From positions 2,030,001-2,094,000 of the forward strand of contig JAGKQI010000104.1 in the NCBI GenBank assembly GCA_018806915.1: a stretch of 64,000 bases of DNA. The letters run 5' to 3'. Below, one piece after another: positions 47,404 to 60,441 of the stretch. Positions within the stretch are counted from its first letter, which is position 1. Each line of letters begins with the position of its first letter. The stretch comes from Phytophthora colocasiae. Its lineage: Eukaryota; Oomycota; Peronosporomycetes; Peronosporales; Peronosporaceae. Both the position numbers and the translations under genes were made by a program. A model generated the notes under the pieces. The model was not told the DNA's origin, made no database searches, and was given only the letters and a program-made list of their open reading frames with translations.

Positions 47404-49229
47404 TGTCGCGGAAGTCGGTGAAACTTTGGTCGCGGAGCAGGGGCGTATAGTGAACTCCTAGTTATACGACGCCTGACTGTAAAGGGGCCCGGACCAGAAG
47501 CGGGCTTTCAGAGTCGTCGCCAACGGTAGGTTGGGCGTGTGTACCTTGCGGTACGCGGTATCCTCTGTGGGTTCGTTGTCTTCGGAAATCATGACCCTCG
47601 CCGCTGGAGTCTGAGAATGTTTTGTAGAAGAAGAAGTTGGGGTTCCTTGGAGTCTGGTGTCGGTATTCAGGAAATCCTTCCAGGAGCGTTCGGGAGTCGG
47701 AATCTCTGGGAACCAAGGTGGTTTCCCAGGAAGTTCGGCAGTCGAAAAGAGGTTAATATACCAGAGAAAGTCTGAAATCGGTGTCTGAATATCACAAATC
47801 CAGAACCGAGATACCTGACTTTCAGAGATAAACAAACCAATATACAGAGTTCGAAAATATACAAATATGTCATACAGCCCGTTCATTATTCTTTCTAGGC
47901 CCATTGAACAGTGGGCTAACACTCCAGGTCAACTAGGGACTTGCTACCAGACACCTGGGTCTGTCTGGTATCCCTTTACGTTCGCGCACCACCCTCTTAT
48001 ATAGAGGGAAAATATAAACCAATACAATCATGGCTATATACAATAGTATACCTTGCAGTGTCTACCTTGCACTCTGAAAACTGACTGTCTAGTTTCCAGA
48101 CAGCCTGTCCAAACAGAGCAATATGAAATGGGCGTGCCGCTAGAGACAAAACAAACTGACCCAACTAGGATATGGGAATAGGCGGGTCCTCCTCAGGTCC
48201 TCTACGTTACCTGATCTCCGGCCTAAGAGGATTGGATAGGCGAGAGATCACACGGCACCAAACTCTTGACGTGGCCTTTGCAGGCAGAAATACAACGACT
48301 TCTGGGCTACACGGCAAATTGAACTCTGCTTTATCGCTTTATCTTCCTCATAACTATCATATATCTCTGGTAACTCTCTCCTCTTCTTGTCGTCTTTTGC
48401 GTCCTTTATGCAGTCAGTCTTCATATCTCAGGTACTCTTGGTCTTTGTATACATCTGGTAGGTACTTTTGACTTGGTCTCAGTATGCAGTCTGTGCAGCC
48501 GATCTCGATGGGTTGGATACAGGTAGAGACGTCATTACGGGGGATGTGCACGGGTCAGTAATCACTTGAATGCGTGACTTGGAACTTGGGTTCACTTGGT
48601 TTCAGTATGGTCTTGAATCTTCGGTGGTTTCAGAGTCTGGTATCCTGGTTTTCAGAGTCTGATAGTCAGCTTGGTTTTTCAGAGTCTCTGGTCACTCAGA
48701 GTTAGAGAGATACCAGAGTCTTGAATACGAAAACCAGAGTACGGAGCAACTAATGCTTCAACGTACATGAAGATCTTGGCAGAGGTTGCGCGGGTGCGCG
48801 TAAGCGTCCGGTGCGCGATACTTAAGGTCTCTCTGCGGGTATATATTGTGAATCCTTGAACCATCCATCGTCGCGCTGGACGGTAACGGGGATGACCGAG
48901 GTCTCTCAGAGATACGTTCTTCTGAGAGACTTTCCGCACATAGGTGAACTTAGGCACTCATCGTCGGGGAAAGTCCGGTGACCAGACAGAGTGTAGTTGA
49001 CCTTCAGAGTTGTGCACACCTCTGAAGTACACTTCTGGTCCTTTGGGCCCCTTTTACGAGTCAGGAGCGAAAGGTTTATCCACAATCTTCCATAGATATC
49101 ACACACGGTGGTGCACAATGTCCCCGTCCCATGACATCCTCTTCCTCTCAACCCATCGAAATGTAACCAGGTACACCACAGGAGTAACAGCAGCATGACG
49201 CCAGAAAATCTGAAGTTTACATCATGTCA
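47404..49229 (-). repeat. 5' LTR of element 2
   Basis: 1826 bp, the mirror of 25839-27520, with scattered insertions. TATA box complement CTTATATA at 47996-48003. Confidence 0.9.
47996..48003 (-). promoter_or_regulatory. TATA box of the element 2 5' LTR
   Basis: Complement of TATATAAG at the position equivalent to 26967-26974. Confidence 0.6.
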
Positions 49230-49598
49230 GCTAGCTGTAGTGAGACTCACAATCACGTTTTTCGACGCGTCTATATGTGGCTGCGTTGATTCATTGAAGC
49301 TGTGTGACGACCGCATTGAGCGAATACGTCGCAGCAAGTAGACAGAAGAAGCAGAGAACATGGTGTAGGTGCGCTCTCCCACCTTGAGCAGTTTGAGCAC
49401 CTTGAGAGCGTGAGAGAGCGAGGCGGTGTAGTTGGAAGTTGGTCCGGTGTGTGGAATGCAGTGGGTATGAATGCAGTGGGGTATGAGTGGTGAGTGGTGA
49501 TGTAAGACGTGGAGCAGCGTGAGCGTGGAAGCGATGTAAGATTTCAGAGAGTGGATGTATGATAGTTATGTGTGTGTAAAGGTGTGTGTTTGTGTGTG

Positions 49599-49646
<48 letters not shown>

Positions 49647-49792
49647 TGCAAGAGAGAGAGAGAGAGAGGTAGAGAGGGTGCAATGTCAGCGTGCAATGCC
49701 GTGTGTTGTGTGTTGTTGTTGTGTGTTGTTGTTGTGTGTTGTTGTTGTGTGTTGTGTTTGTGATTTTGTGTGTGGTGGTGAGTGTTCAGCCT

Positions 49793-49868
49793 TCCACATA
49801 TAGTCTAGGCAGTAATAGGGATAGCTGGCTCACACCAGCAGGACTGGTGTCTGAGTCCCGGAGTGTAA
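49793..49868 (+). pseudogene. tRNA-Glu remnant
   Basis: Acceptor, D, anticodon and T arms are all altered (AGTAATAGGG, GGCTCACACC, TGTCTGAGTCC). Not functional as read. Confidence 0.65.
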
Positions 49869-50461
49869 ACACCGACCCATGTTCGGAGTCACCGGGTAGA
49901 GACATCTCTTTGCTCCGTCTCTCCTCTTACGCTCTTCTGAACGTTGTGCAAGTGTTTCTGCCAAAGTCTTTGTAAGTCTTTTGTAAGTCTTTGTAGCATG
50001 TACGTCACTCGTCTGCACGTCTGGAGCTTCGCCCTATAGTCTTCGAGTCCATACGCGACCGTATATCGGCTGGGCGTGTGGTCTCTGAAGCGGACAAGGC
50101 GGCCTATCTCTGGATCTTTGCACTTTGGCGCTTAGCTGTAGTGAGACTAGCAACCACGTTTTTCGACGTCTATATGTGGTTGCGTTGATTCACAAGCTGT
50201 GTGACGACCGCATGAGCGAATACGTCGCAGCAAGGGTAGACAGAAGAAGAGAGAACATGGTGTAGGTGCGCTCTCCCAAAGACTTTGAGCAGTTTGAGCA
50301 GTTTGAGCACCTTGAGCACCTTGAGCACCTTGAGAGAGCGGGTGTAGTTCGAGGCGGTGTGTAGTTGGTCGAATGCAGTGGGGTATGAAGTGGTGATGTA
50401 AGACGTGGAGCAGCGTGAGCGTGAGCGATCTGTAAGATTTCCAGTGGATGGTAAGCAACTG

Positions 50462-50552
<91 letters not shown>

Positions 50553-50664
50553 ACAGAGAGAGGGAGAGAGAGAGAGAGAGAGGGTGCAATGTTTGGTGTG
50601 TTGGCTTGTGTTGTTGTTGGTGTGTTGTGTTTGTGATTTTGTGTGTGGTGGTAGTGTTCAGCCT

Positions 50665-50747
50665 TCCCATATAGTCTAGGTGGGCGGGTTAGGATGAAGC
50701 TGGCTCTCACCCAGCAGACCCGGGTTCGAGAGTCCCGGTGTGTGGAA
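50665..50747 (+). tRNA. tRNA-Glu(CTC) copy with insertions
   Basis: The anticodon arm is intact. Extra bases in the D loop (AGGTGGGCGGG), after GGAT, and in the T loop (TTCGAGAGTCC). Confidence 0.65.
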
Positions 50748-51454
50748 CATCTTTTGGCCCTCCGTCTCTCCTCTTACGCTCTTCTGAACGTGCGATGTTT
50801 CTGCCAAAGTCTTTGTGAAGTGCTCTTGTAAGTCTTTGTAGCATGTGCCGCAACGTAACTCACGTCTGCACGTCTGGAGCTCGCCCCATAGTCTTCGAGT
50901 CCATACGCGACCGTATATCGGCTGGGCGTGTGTCTCTCTGAAGCGGACAGCGGCCTATCTCTGGATCTTTGCACTTGGCGCTAGCTGTGGTGAGACTTCA
51001 CAACCACGTTTTTCGACGTCTATATGTGGCTGCGTTGATGTGCAAGCTGTGTATGACGACCGCATGAGCGAATACGTCGCAGCAAGTAGACAGAAGAAGA
51101 GAGAACATGGGTGTAGGTGCACTCTCCACCTTGAGCCAGCTTGAGCAAAGCTTGAGCAGCTTGAACACCTTAGAGCACCTTGAGCACCTTGAGCACCTTG
51201 AGAGAGCGGGTGTAGTTCGAGGCGGTGTGTGGAAGTTGGTCGAATGCAGTGGGGTATGAAGTGGTGATGTATGAGACGTGGAGCAGCGTGAGCGTGAGCG
51301 ATGCTAAGATCTCCAGTGGATGTAGAAGTGTGTGTGTGTGTGTGTCTGCAAGAGAGAGAGGGGGTGCAAAGTTTGCGTGTTGTGTGTTGTATATTGTGTA
51401 TTTGTTGTTGTGTGTTGTGTTTGTGATTTTGTGTGTGGTGGTAGTGTTCAGCCT

Positions 51455-51532
51455 TCCCATAGTAGTCCTAGGCGGTTAGGATAGCTGGCTCTCACCCAGC
51501 AGACCTGGGTTCGAGAGTCCCGGTGTGGGGAA
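51455..51532 (+). tRNA. tRNA-Glu(CTC) copy with insertions
   Basis: D-arm and acceptor insertions (CATAGTAGTCC), and T loop with two extra bases. The anticodon arm is intact. Confidence 0.65.
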
Positions 51533-52155
51533 CATCTTTTTGCTCCGTCTCTCCTCTTACGCTCTTCTGAACTTAGTGCGTGTTTCTGCCAAAGTCTTTG
51601 TAAGTCTTTGTAAGTCTTTGTAGCATGTACGTAACTTCCGTCTGCATCGTCTGGAGCTCGCCCTATAGCTCGCTTCGAGTCCATACGCGACCGTATATCG
51701 GCTGGGCGTGTGTCTCTCTGAAGCGGTTACAGCGGCTTATCTCTGGATCTTTGCACTTTGGCGCTTAGCTGTAGTGAGACTACAACCTAACGTTTTTCGA
51801 CGTCTATATGTGGCTGCGTTGAATGTGCAAGCTGTGTGACGACCGCATGAGCGAATACGTCGCAGCAAGTAGACAGAAGAAGAGAGAACATGGTGTAGGT
51901 GCGCTCTCCACCTTGAGCACAGCCCAGGCAACTTGAGCAGCTTTGAGCAGCTTGCAGGCAGCTTGAACACCTTTGAGCACCTTGAGGCACCTTGAGCACC
52001 TTGAGGAGAGCGGTGTGTAGTTCGAGGCGGTGTGTGGAAGTTGGTCGAGATGCAGTGGGGTATGAAGTGGTGATGTAAGACGTGGAGCAGCGTGAGCTGT
52101 GAGCTGATGTAAGATTTCAGTGGATGTAGAAGTATGTGTGTGTGTGTGTGTGTGT

Positions 52156-52197
<42 letters not shown>

Positions 52198-52296
52198 CTG
52201 TGTGTGAGTGTGTGTGTGTGTGTGTGTGTGGGTGTGTGTGTGTGTGTGTCTGTTTGTGTGTGTGTGTGTTTGTTTGTGTGTGTGTGTGTTTGTTTG

Positions 52297-52327
<31 letters not shown>

Positions 52328-52447
52328 CTGCAAGAGAGGGAGAGAGATATAGAGAGAGAGAGGTGCAGGTGCAATGTTTTGGTGTGTTGTGTGTTTGTTG
52401 TTGTGTGTTGTGTTTGTGATTTTGTGTGTGGTGGTAGTGTTCAGCCT

Positions 52448-52523
52448 TCCCATATAGTCTAGGCCCAGTTAGGATAGCTGGCTCTCACCCAGCAGACCCG
52501 GGTCTCGAGTCCCAGTGTGGGAA
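52448..52523 (+). tRNA. tRNA-Glu(CTC) copy with insertions
   Basis: D loop AGGCCCAGTTA, T loop GGTCTCGAG and one stem change (CCCAGTG). The anticodon arm is intact. Confidence 0.65.
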
Positions 52524-53236
52524 CATCTTTGCTCCGTCTCTCCTCTTACGCCTTCTTCTGAACGTGCAGTGTTTCCTGCCAAAGTCTTTGTAAGTCTTTG
52601 TAAGTCTTTATGTAGCATGTACGTAACTCTGTCTGCACGTCTGGGGAAAGTCTCGCCCTATAGTGGCTTTCGGGAGTCCATACGCGACCGTATATCGAGT
52701 TATGTAGGCGTGTGTCTCTCTGGAAGCGGACAGCGGCCTATCTCTGGATCTTTGCACTTTGGCGCTGAAGCTGTGGTGAGACTACAACCCACGTTTTCGA
52801 CGTCTATATGTGGCTGCGTTGATGTGCGAAGCTGTGACGACCGCATGAGCGAATACGTCGCTTAGCAAGTAGACAGAAGAAGAGAGAACATGGGTGTAGG
52901 TGCGCTCTCTGCCCGACCTTGAGCAGCTTGAGCAGCTTGAGCAGCTTGAACACCTTGAGCACCTGCTTGAGCACCTTGAGAGAGCGGGGTGTAGTTCGCA
53001 CACAGGCGTGTGCATGAAGTTGGTCTGGTCGAATGGGTGGTAAGAAGCTGGTGATGTAAGACGTGGAGCAGCGTGACGTGAGCGATGTAAGATTCCAGTG
53101 GATGTAGAAGTGTGTGTGTGTGTGTGTGTCTGCAAGAAGAGAGAGGGGGTGCAAAGTTTGCGTGTTGTGTGCTTGTTGTTGTGTGTTGTGTTTGTGATTT
53201 TGTGTGTGGTGGTAGCTTGTGCATCAGCTTCAGCCT

Positions 53237-53318
53237 TCCCATATAGGAGTCACAAGGCAGGTTAGGATAGCTTGGCTCTCACCCAGCAGACCCAGGTTTC
53301 TGAGTCCCGGTGTGGGAA
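53237..53318 (+). pseudogene. tRNA-Glu remnant
   Basis: Large insertions in the D arm (ATAGGAGTCACAAGGC), an extra T before GGCTCTCAC, and an altered T loop. Confidence 0.65.
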
Positions 53319-54107
53319 CATCTTTGCTCCGTCAATCTCCTCTTACGCTCTTCTGAACGTGCGTGTTTCTGCCAATCTTTGTAAGTCTTTGTAAAGTCTT
53401 TGTAAGTCTTTGTAGCATGTACGTAACCTGTCTGCACTGTCTGAGCTCGCCCTACAGCTCGGATCTGCACGTCTGGAGCTCGCCTACGATCTTCGAGTCC
53501 ACGCTTTAACCATTATATCGGCATGGGCGTGTGTCTCTCTGGAAGCCGGACAGCGGCTTATCTCTGGATCTTTGCACTTTGGCGCTGAAGCTGTAGTGAG
53601 ACTACAAAACCCACGTTTTTCGACGTCTGCTAATAATGGCTGCGTTGATGTGCCGCAGCTGTGTGACGACCGCATGACGAATACGTCGCAGCAAGTGGAC
53701 AGGAAGAAGAGAGAACATGGGTGGCGGTGCGCTCTCCCCACCTTGAGGCAGCTTGAGCAGCTTGAGCAGCTTGAACACCTTGAGGCACCTTGAGCACCTT
53801 GGAGGCACCTTGAAACTGTGTGTAGTAGCCGGTGTGAAGTTGTTCCCAGACCGGGGTTGGTCAACGCAGTGGGGTATGAAGTGGGTGATGTAAGACGTGG
53901 AGCAGCGTGAGCGTGAGCGATGTAAGATTCCAGTGGATGTAGAAGTGTGTGTGTGTGTGTCTTACAAGAGAGAGAGAGAGAGAGCAAGAGAGAGAGAGAG
54001 AGAGGGTGCAAGGGTTTATGTGTTAGTAGTGTTATTGAAGTTGTTGTGTGCTGTTGTTGTGTGTTGTGTTTGCTGGATTTTGTGTGTGTGGTGGTAGTGT
54101 TCAGCCT

Positions 54108-54195
54108 TCCCATATAGTCTAGGCAGTTAGGATAGCTGGCTCTCACCCAGCAGACCCGGGTTCGAGTCCCAAGGTGCTGGTGCTCCCGGTGGGAA
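54108..54195 (+). pseudogene. tRNA-Glu copy split in the T arm
   Basis: The 5' two thirds are near normal. About 15 nt of minisatellite-like sequence (AAGGTGCTGGTGCTC) is inserted in the T stem. Confidence 0.7.
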
Positions 54196-54918
54196 ACATC
54201 TTCAATCTGGTCTGCCTCTTACTGCTTACGCCTCTTTCTGAACGTGCGTGTTTCTGCTAAAGTCTTTGTAAGTCTTTGTAAGTCTTTGTAGGTCTTTTGC
54301 TTAGCATGTACGTAACTCCTCGTCTGGCACGTCTGGAGCTCTCGGCCCATAGTCTTCGGGAGTCCTATACGCGACCGTATATCGGCTGGGCGTGTGTCTC
54401 TCTGAAGCGGACAGCGGCCTATCTCTGGATCTTTGCACTTTGGCGCTAGCTGTGGTGAGACTACAACCACGTTTTTCGACGTTCATATGTGGCATGCGTT
54501 GATGTGCAAGCTTGTGTCTGGACGAAGACCGCATGAGCGAACAATACGTCGCAGCAAGTAGACAGAAGAAGAGAGAACATGGTGTGGGTGCGCTCTCCCA
54601 CCTTGAGCAGCTTGAGCAGCTTGAGCAGCTTGAGAGCAGCTTGAACACCAGTTATGAGCAACCTTGAGCACCTTGAGAGAGCGGGTGTAGTTCGAGGTGC
54701 GAAGTTGGTCAAATGCAGTGGGGTATGAAGTGGTGATGTAAGACGTGGAGCATGCGTGAGCGTGAGCGATGTAAGATTCCAGTGGATGTAGAAGTGTGTG
54801 TGTCAGCAAGAGTGGTATTGTAGTCTCAGCAAGAGTTTGCGGCAAAGTGTTGTTGTTGTGTGTTGAGCAATAGTGTTGTGTTTAGGATTTTGTGTGCGTG
54901 GGTGGTAGTGTTCAGCCT

Positions 54919-54997
54919 TCCCATATAGTCTAGGCGAGTTACAGGATAGCTGGCTCTCACCCAGCAGACCCGTGTTCGAAGGTCCCGGAGTGGGGAA
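54919..54997 (+). tRNA. tRNA-Glu(CTC) copy with insertions
   Basis: The anticodon arm is intact. D loop and T loop have extra bases (GCGAGTTACAGG, TTCGAAGGTCC). Confidence 0.62.
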
Positions 54998-55679
54998 CAT
55001 CTTTGCTCCGTCTCTCCTCTTACGCTCTTCTGAACGTGCGTGTTTCTGCCAAAGTCTCTTGTAAGTCTTTGTAAGTCTTTGTAGCATGTACGTCACTCGT
55101 CTGCACTGTCTGGGAGCTCGCCCTATAGTCTTCGAGTCCATAGCGCGACCGTATATTCGGCTGGGCGTGTGTCTCTCTGAAGCGTGACAGCGGCCTATCT
55201 CTGGATCTTTGCACTTTGGCGCTAGCTGTGGTGAGACTACAACCACGTTTTTCGACGTCTATATGTGGCTGCGTTGATGTGCAAGCTGTGTGACGACCGC
55301 ATGAGCGAATACGTCGCAGCAAGTAGACAGAAGAAGAGAGAACATGGTGTGTAGGTGCGCTCTCCCACCTTGAGCAGCTTGAAGGCAGCTTGAGCAGCTT
55401 GAACACCTCCAGTTGAGCACCTTGAGCACCTTGAGAGAGCGGGTGTAGTTCGAGGCGGTGTGCTGGAAGTTGGTCGAATGCAGTGGGAGTATGAAGTGGT
55501 GTTGTAAGACTTGGTGCTGCGTGTGCGTGAGCTATGTAAGATTCCTGTGGATGTAGAAGTGTGTGTGTGTGTGTCTGCAAGAGAGAGAGGGGGTGCAAAG
55601 TTTGCACGTGTTGTGTGTTGGTTGTTGTGTGTTGTTGTTGTGTGTTGTGTTTGTGATTTTGTGTGGTAGTGTTCAGCCT

Positions 55680-55755
55680 TCCCATATAGTCTAGGTGGTT
55701 AGAGAGCTGTCACCCAGCAGAGACCCAGACCAGGTTCGAGTCCCGTGTGTGGGAA
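55680..55755 (+). pseudogene. tRNA-Glu remnant
   Basis: The anticodon arm is broken (AGAGAGCTGTCACCC) and the T arm region is expanded (GACCCAGACCAGG). Confidence 0.68.
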
Positions 55756-56466
55756 CATCTTTTGCTCCGTGTCTCACTCCTCTTACGCTCTTCTGAACGT
55801 GTGCGTGTGTTTCTGCCAAAGTCTTTGTAAGTCTTTGTAAGTTCTTTATGGTAGCATGTACGTCCGCTCGTCTGCACGTCTGGAGCTCGCCCTATAGTCT
55901 TCGAGTCCATACGCGACCGTATATCGGCTTTGGGCGTGTGTGTCTCTCTGAAGCGGACAGCGGCCTATCTCTGGATCTTTGCACTTTGGCGCTAGCTGTA
56001 GTGAGACCTACAACCACGTTTTTCGACGTCTATATGTGGCTGCGTTGATGTGCAAGCGCTGTGTGACGACCACGCATGAGCGAATACGTCGCAGCAAGTA
56101 GACAGAAGAAGAGAACATGGTGTAGGTGCGCTCTCCCACCTTGAGCAGCTTCTTGGAGCAGCTTGAGCAGCTTGGAACACCTTGAGCACCTTGAGCACCT
56201 TGAGCACCTTGAGAGAGCGTGTGTAGTTCGAGGCGGTGTGTGGAAGTTGGTCGAATGCAGTGGGGTATGAAGTGGTGATGTACAGACGTGGAGCAGCGTG
56301 TGAGCGTGAGCGATGTAAGATTCCAGTGGATGTAGAAGTGTGTGTGTGTGTGTACCTGCAAGAGAGAGAGGGGGTGCAAAGTTTGCGTGTTGTGTGTTGT
56401 TTGTTGTGTGTTGTTGTTGTGTGTTGTGTTTTGTGGATTTTGTGTGTGGTGGTAGTGTTCCAGCCT

Positions 56467-56543
56467 TCCCCATAGTCTATGAGCGTGTTAGGATAGCTGG
56501 CTCTCAATTCCAGCAGACCCGGGTTCGAGTCCCGGTGTGGGAA
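56467..56543 (+). pseudogene. tRNA-Glu copy with enlarged anticodon loop
   Basis: The loop reads CTCTCAATTC, and the D arm is altered (TATGAGCGTG). The T arm and 3' end are normal. Confidence 0.65.
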
Positions 56544-57249
56544 CATCTTTGCTCCGTCTCCTCTTACGCCTCTTCTGAACGTGCGTGTTTCTGCCAAAGT
56601 TCTTTGTGAAGTCTTTGTAAGTCTTTGTAGTGCATGTACGTCACTCGTCTGCACGTCCTGGAGCTCGCCCTATAGTCTTCGAGTCCATACGCGACCGCAT
56701 ATCGGCTGGGCGTGTGTCTCTCTGAAGCGGACAGCGGCCTATCTCTGGATCTTTGCACTTTGGCGCTAGCTGTAGTGAGACTCCTTCCACAACCACGTTT
56801 TTCGACGTCTATATGTGGCTGCGTTGATGTGCAAGCTGTGCTTGACGACCGCATGAAGCTGGAATACGTCGCAGCAAGTAGACAGAAAGAAGAGAGAACA
56901 TGGTGCCCAAGGTGCGCTCTCCCACCTTGAGCAGCTTGAGCAGCTTGAGCAGCTTGAAACACCTTGAGACACCTTGAGCACCTTGGAGCACCTTGAGAGA
57001 GCAGGGTGTAGTTCCGAGGCGGTGTGTGGAAGTTGGTCGAATGCAGTGAGGGTATGAAGTGGTGATGTAAGACGTGGAGCAGCGTGAGCGTGAGCGATGT
57101 AAGATTCCAGTGGATGGTGTGTGTGTGTGTGTGTGTCTGCAAGAGAGAGAGGGGAGTTAAAAGTTTGCGTGTTGTGTGGTTGTTGTTGTGTTATTTGGTT
57201 GTTGTGTGTTGTAGTTTGTGATTTTGTGTGTGGTGGTAGTGTTCAGCCT

Positions 57250-57322
57250 TCCCATATAGTCTAGGCGGTTAGGATAGCTGGCTCTCACCCAGCAGACCCG
57301 AGTTCGAGTCCCGGTGTGGGAA
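57250..57322 (+). tRNA. tRNA-Glu(CTC), near-intact
   Basis: 73 nt with a single T-stem change (CCGAG), and a TTTTT terminator. It is the cleanest copy of the right-hand array. Confidence 0.9.
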
Positions 57323-58055
57323 CATCTTTTTGCTCAAATCTCTCCTCTTACGCTCTTCCTGAACGTGCGTGTTTCCTGCCAAAAGTCTCTTTGTAGAGTC
57401 TTTGTAAGTCTTTTGTAGCATGTACGTCGTACTCGTCACTGGCATCGTCTGGAGCTCGCCCTATAGTCTTCGAGTCCATACGCGACCGTATATCGGCTGA
57501 GCGTGTGTCTCTCCCTGAAGCGGGCGCAGCGGCCTATCTCTGGATCTTTGCACTTTGGCGCTGGCTGTAGTGAGACTACAACCACGTTTTTCGACGTCTA
57601 TATGTATGGCTGCGTTGATGTGTACAAGCCTGTGTGATTGACGACCGCATGAGCGAATACGTCGGCAGCGAAGTAGAGGGCAGAAGAAGAGAGGAACATG
57701 GGTGTAGGTGCGCTCTCCCACCTTGAGCAGCTTGCAGCAGCTTGAGCAGCTTGAGACACCTTTGAGCACCTTGAGCAACCTTGAGCACCTTGAGAGAGCA
57801 GGTGTAGTTCCGAGGCTGGTGTGTGGAAGTTGGTCGAATGCAGTGGGGTATGAAGTGGTGATGTAAGACGTGGAGCAGCGTGAGCGTGAGCGATGTAAGA
57901 TTCCAGTGGATGTAGAAGTGTGTGTGTGTGTGTGTCTGCAAGAGAGAGAGAGGGGGTAAAGTCGGTGCAAAGTTTGTTGTTGTTGTGTGTTGTTGTTGTG
58001 TGTTGTTGTGTGTTGTGTTTGTGATTTTTGTGTGTGGTGGTAGGTGTTCCAGCCT

Positions 58056-58131
58056 TCCCCATATAGTCTAGGCGGTTAGGATAGCTGGCTCTCACCCAGC
58101 AGACCCGGGTTCGAGTCCCGGAGTGTGGGAA
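58056..58131 (+). tRNA. tRNA-Glu(CTC) copy with insertions
   Basis: One extra C in the acceptor and two extra bases after the T stem (CCGGAGTGTGGG). The core is intact. Confidence 0.75.
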
Positions 58132-58724
58132 CATCTTTTGCTCCGTCTCTCCTCTTACGCTCTTCTGAACGTGCGTGTTTCCTGCCAAAGTCTTTGTAAA
58201 GTCTTTTGTAAAAGTCTTTGTAGCATGTACGTCACTCGTCATGCACGCGTCTGGAGCTCGCCCTATAGTCTTCGGAGTCCATACGCGACCGTATATCGGC
58301 TGGGCATTGTGTCTCTCTGAAGCGGACAGCGGCCTATCTCTGGATCTTTGCACTTTGGCGCTAGCTGTAGTGAGACTACAATCACGTTTTTCGACGTCTA
58401 TGTGGTTGCCGTTTGATTCACATTAAGCTGTGTGACGACCGCATGAGCGAATACGTCGCAGCAAGTAGACAGAAGAAGAGAGTAACATGGTGTAGGTGCG
58501 CTCTCCTTTTACCTGTGAGCAGTTTGAGCACCTTGAGCACCTTGAGCACCTTGAGCACCTTGAGAGAGCGGGTGTAGTTCAGGAGGCGGTGTGTGGAAGT
58601 TGGTCGAATGCAGTGGGGTATGAAGTGAGTGATGTAAGACGTGGAGCAGCGTGAGCGTGAGCGATGCATAAGATTTCAGTGGATGTAGAAATGTGTATGT
58701 TGTTTGTGTGTGTGTGTGTCTGCA

Positions 58725-58761
<37 letters not shown>

Positions 58762-58848
58762 GGTGCAATGTTTGCGTGTTGTGTGTTGTTGTGTGTTGTT
58801 GTTGTGTGTTGTGTTTGTGATTTTGTGTGTGGTAGGTAGTGTCAGCCT

Positions 58849-58922
58849 TCCATATAGTCTAGGCGGTTAGGATAGCTGAGCTCTCACCCATCAGACCCAG
58901 GTTCGAGTCCCGGTGTGGGGAA
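58849..58922 (+). tRNA. tRNA-Glu(CTC) copy with indels
   Basis: One C lost in the acceptor, an extra base in the anticodon stem (GCTGAGCTCTCAC), and the CCATC and CCAGG stem changes. Confidence 0.65.
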
Positions 58923-59617
58923 CATCTTTTGCTCCGTCTCTCCTCTTACGCTCTTCTGAACGTGCGTGTTTCTGCCAAAGTCTTTTGTAAGTCTTTGTAA
59001 GTCTTTGTAGCATGTACGTCACTCGTCTGCACGTCTGGATCTCGCCCTATAGTCTTCGGAGTCCATACGCGACCGTATATCGGCTGGGCGTGTGTCTCTC
59101 TGAAGCGGACAGCGGCCTATCTCTGAATCTTTGCACCTTTGGCGCTAGCTGTAGTGAGACTACAACCACGTTTTTCGACGTCTATATGTGGCTGCGTTGA
59201 GTGTGCCAAGCTGGTGTGACTGACCGCATGAGCGAATACGTCGCAGCAAGTAGACAGAAGAAGAGAGAGAACATGGTGTAGGTGCGCTTCTCCCACCTTG
59301 AGCAGCTTGAGCAGCTTGAGCAGCTTGAACACCTTGAGCACCTTGCAGGCACCTTGAGCACCTTGAGGAGAGCAGGTGTAGTTCGAGGCGGTGTGTGGAA
59401 GTTGGTCGAATGCAGTGGGGTATGAAGTGGTGATGTAAGACGTGGAGCAGCGTGAGCGTGAGCGATGTAAGATTCCAGTGGATGTAGAAGTGTGTGTGTG
59501 TGTGTGTGTCTGCAAGAGAGAGAGAGGGGTGCAAAGTTTGCGTGTGGTGTGTTGTTGTTGTGTGTTGTTGTTGTGTGTTGTGTTTGTGATTTTGTGTGTG
59601 GTGGTAGTGTTCAGCCT

Positions 59618-59696
59618 TCCCATATAAAGGTCTAGGCGGTTAGGATAGCTGGCTCTCACCCAGCACAGACCCAGGTTCTGAGTCCCGGTGTGGGAA
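59618..59696 (+). tRNA. tRNA-Glu(CTC) copy with insertions
   Basis: Extra AAGG between acceptor and D arm, and an altered variable loop and T loop (GCACAGACCCAGGTTCTGAG). The anticodon arm is intact. Confidence 0.62.
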
Positions 59697-60309
59697 CATC
59701 TTTTGCTCCGTCTCTCCTCTTTACGCTCTTCTGAACGTGCGTGTTTCTGCCAAAGTCTTTGTAAGTCTTAGAAATGTAAGTCTTTGTAGCATGTACGTCA
59801 CTCTGTCTGCACGTCTGGAGCTTCGCCCTATAGTCTTCGAGTCCATACGCGACCGTATATCGGCTTTCGGGCGTGTGTCTCTCCTGAAGCGGACAGCGGC
59901 CTTCATCTCTGGATCTTTGCACTTTGGCGCTAGCTGTAGTACGAGACTACAACTGCACGTTTTTTCGACGTCTATATGTGGCTTGCGTTGATTCACAAGC
60001 TGTGTGACGACCGCATGAGCCGGAATACGTCATGGCAGCAAGTAGACAGAAGAAGAGAGAACATGGTGTAGGTGCGCTCTCCCACCTTGAGCAGCTTTTG
60101 AGCAGCGTTAACACCTTGAGCACCTTGAGCACCTTGAGCACCTTGAGAGAGCGGGGTGTAGTTCGAGGCGGTGTGTGGAAGTTGGTCGAATGCAGTGGGG
60201 TAAGGGAAGTGGTGATGTACAGACGTGGAGCAGCGTGAGCGTGAGCGATGTAAGATTTCAGTGGATGTAGTAAGCATGTGTTTGTGTGTGCTGTGTGTGT
60301 GTGTGTCTG

Positions 60310-60346
<37 letters not shown>

Positions 60347-60441
60347 GTGCAAAGGTTTGGCGTGTTGTGTGTTGTTGTGTGTGTAAGGTTGTTGTGTGTT
60401 GTGTTGTCAGGATTTTGTGTGTGGTAGTAGTGTTTCAGCCT

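Larger units (their letters stand above)
40916..49229 (-). mobile_element. Gag-only LTR retrotransposon, copy 2 (inverted)
   Basis: Same element as copy 1 in reverse, with TG..CA ends, two LTRs, the same primer site (47384-47401), polypurine tract (42648-42661) and gag region, and again no pol. It is about 400 bp longer than copy 1 through many short insertions. It interrupts the same GCTAGC of the array unit and has the same 4-bp duplication. Its 3' end faces the 3' end of copy 1 across 7.2 kb. Confidence 0.92.
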
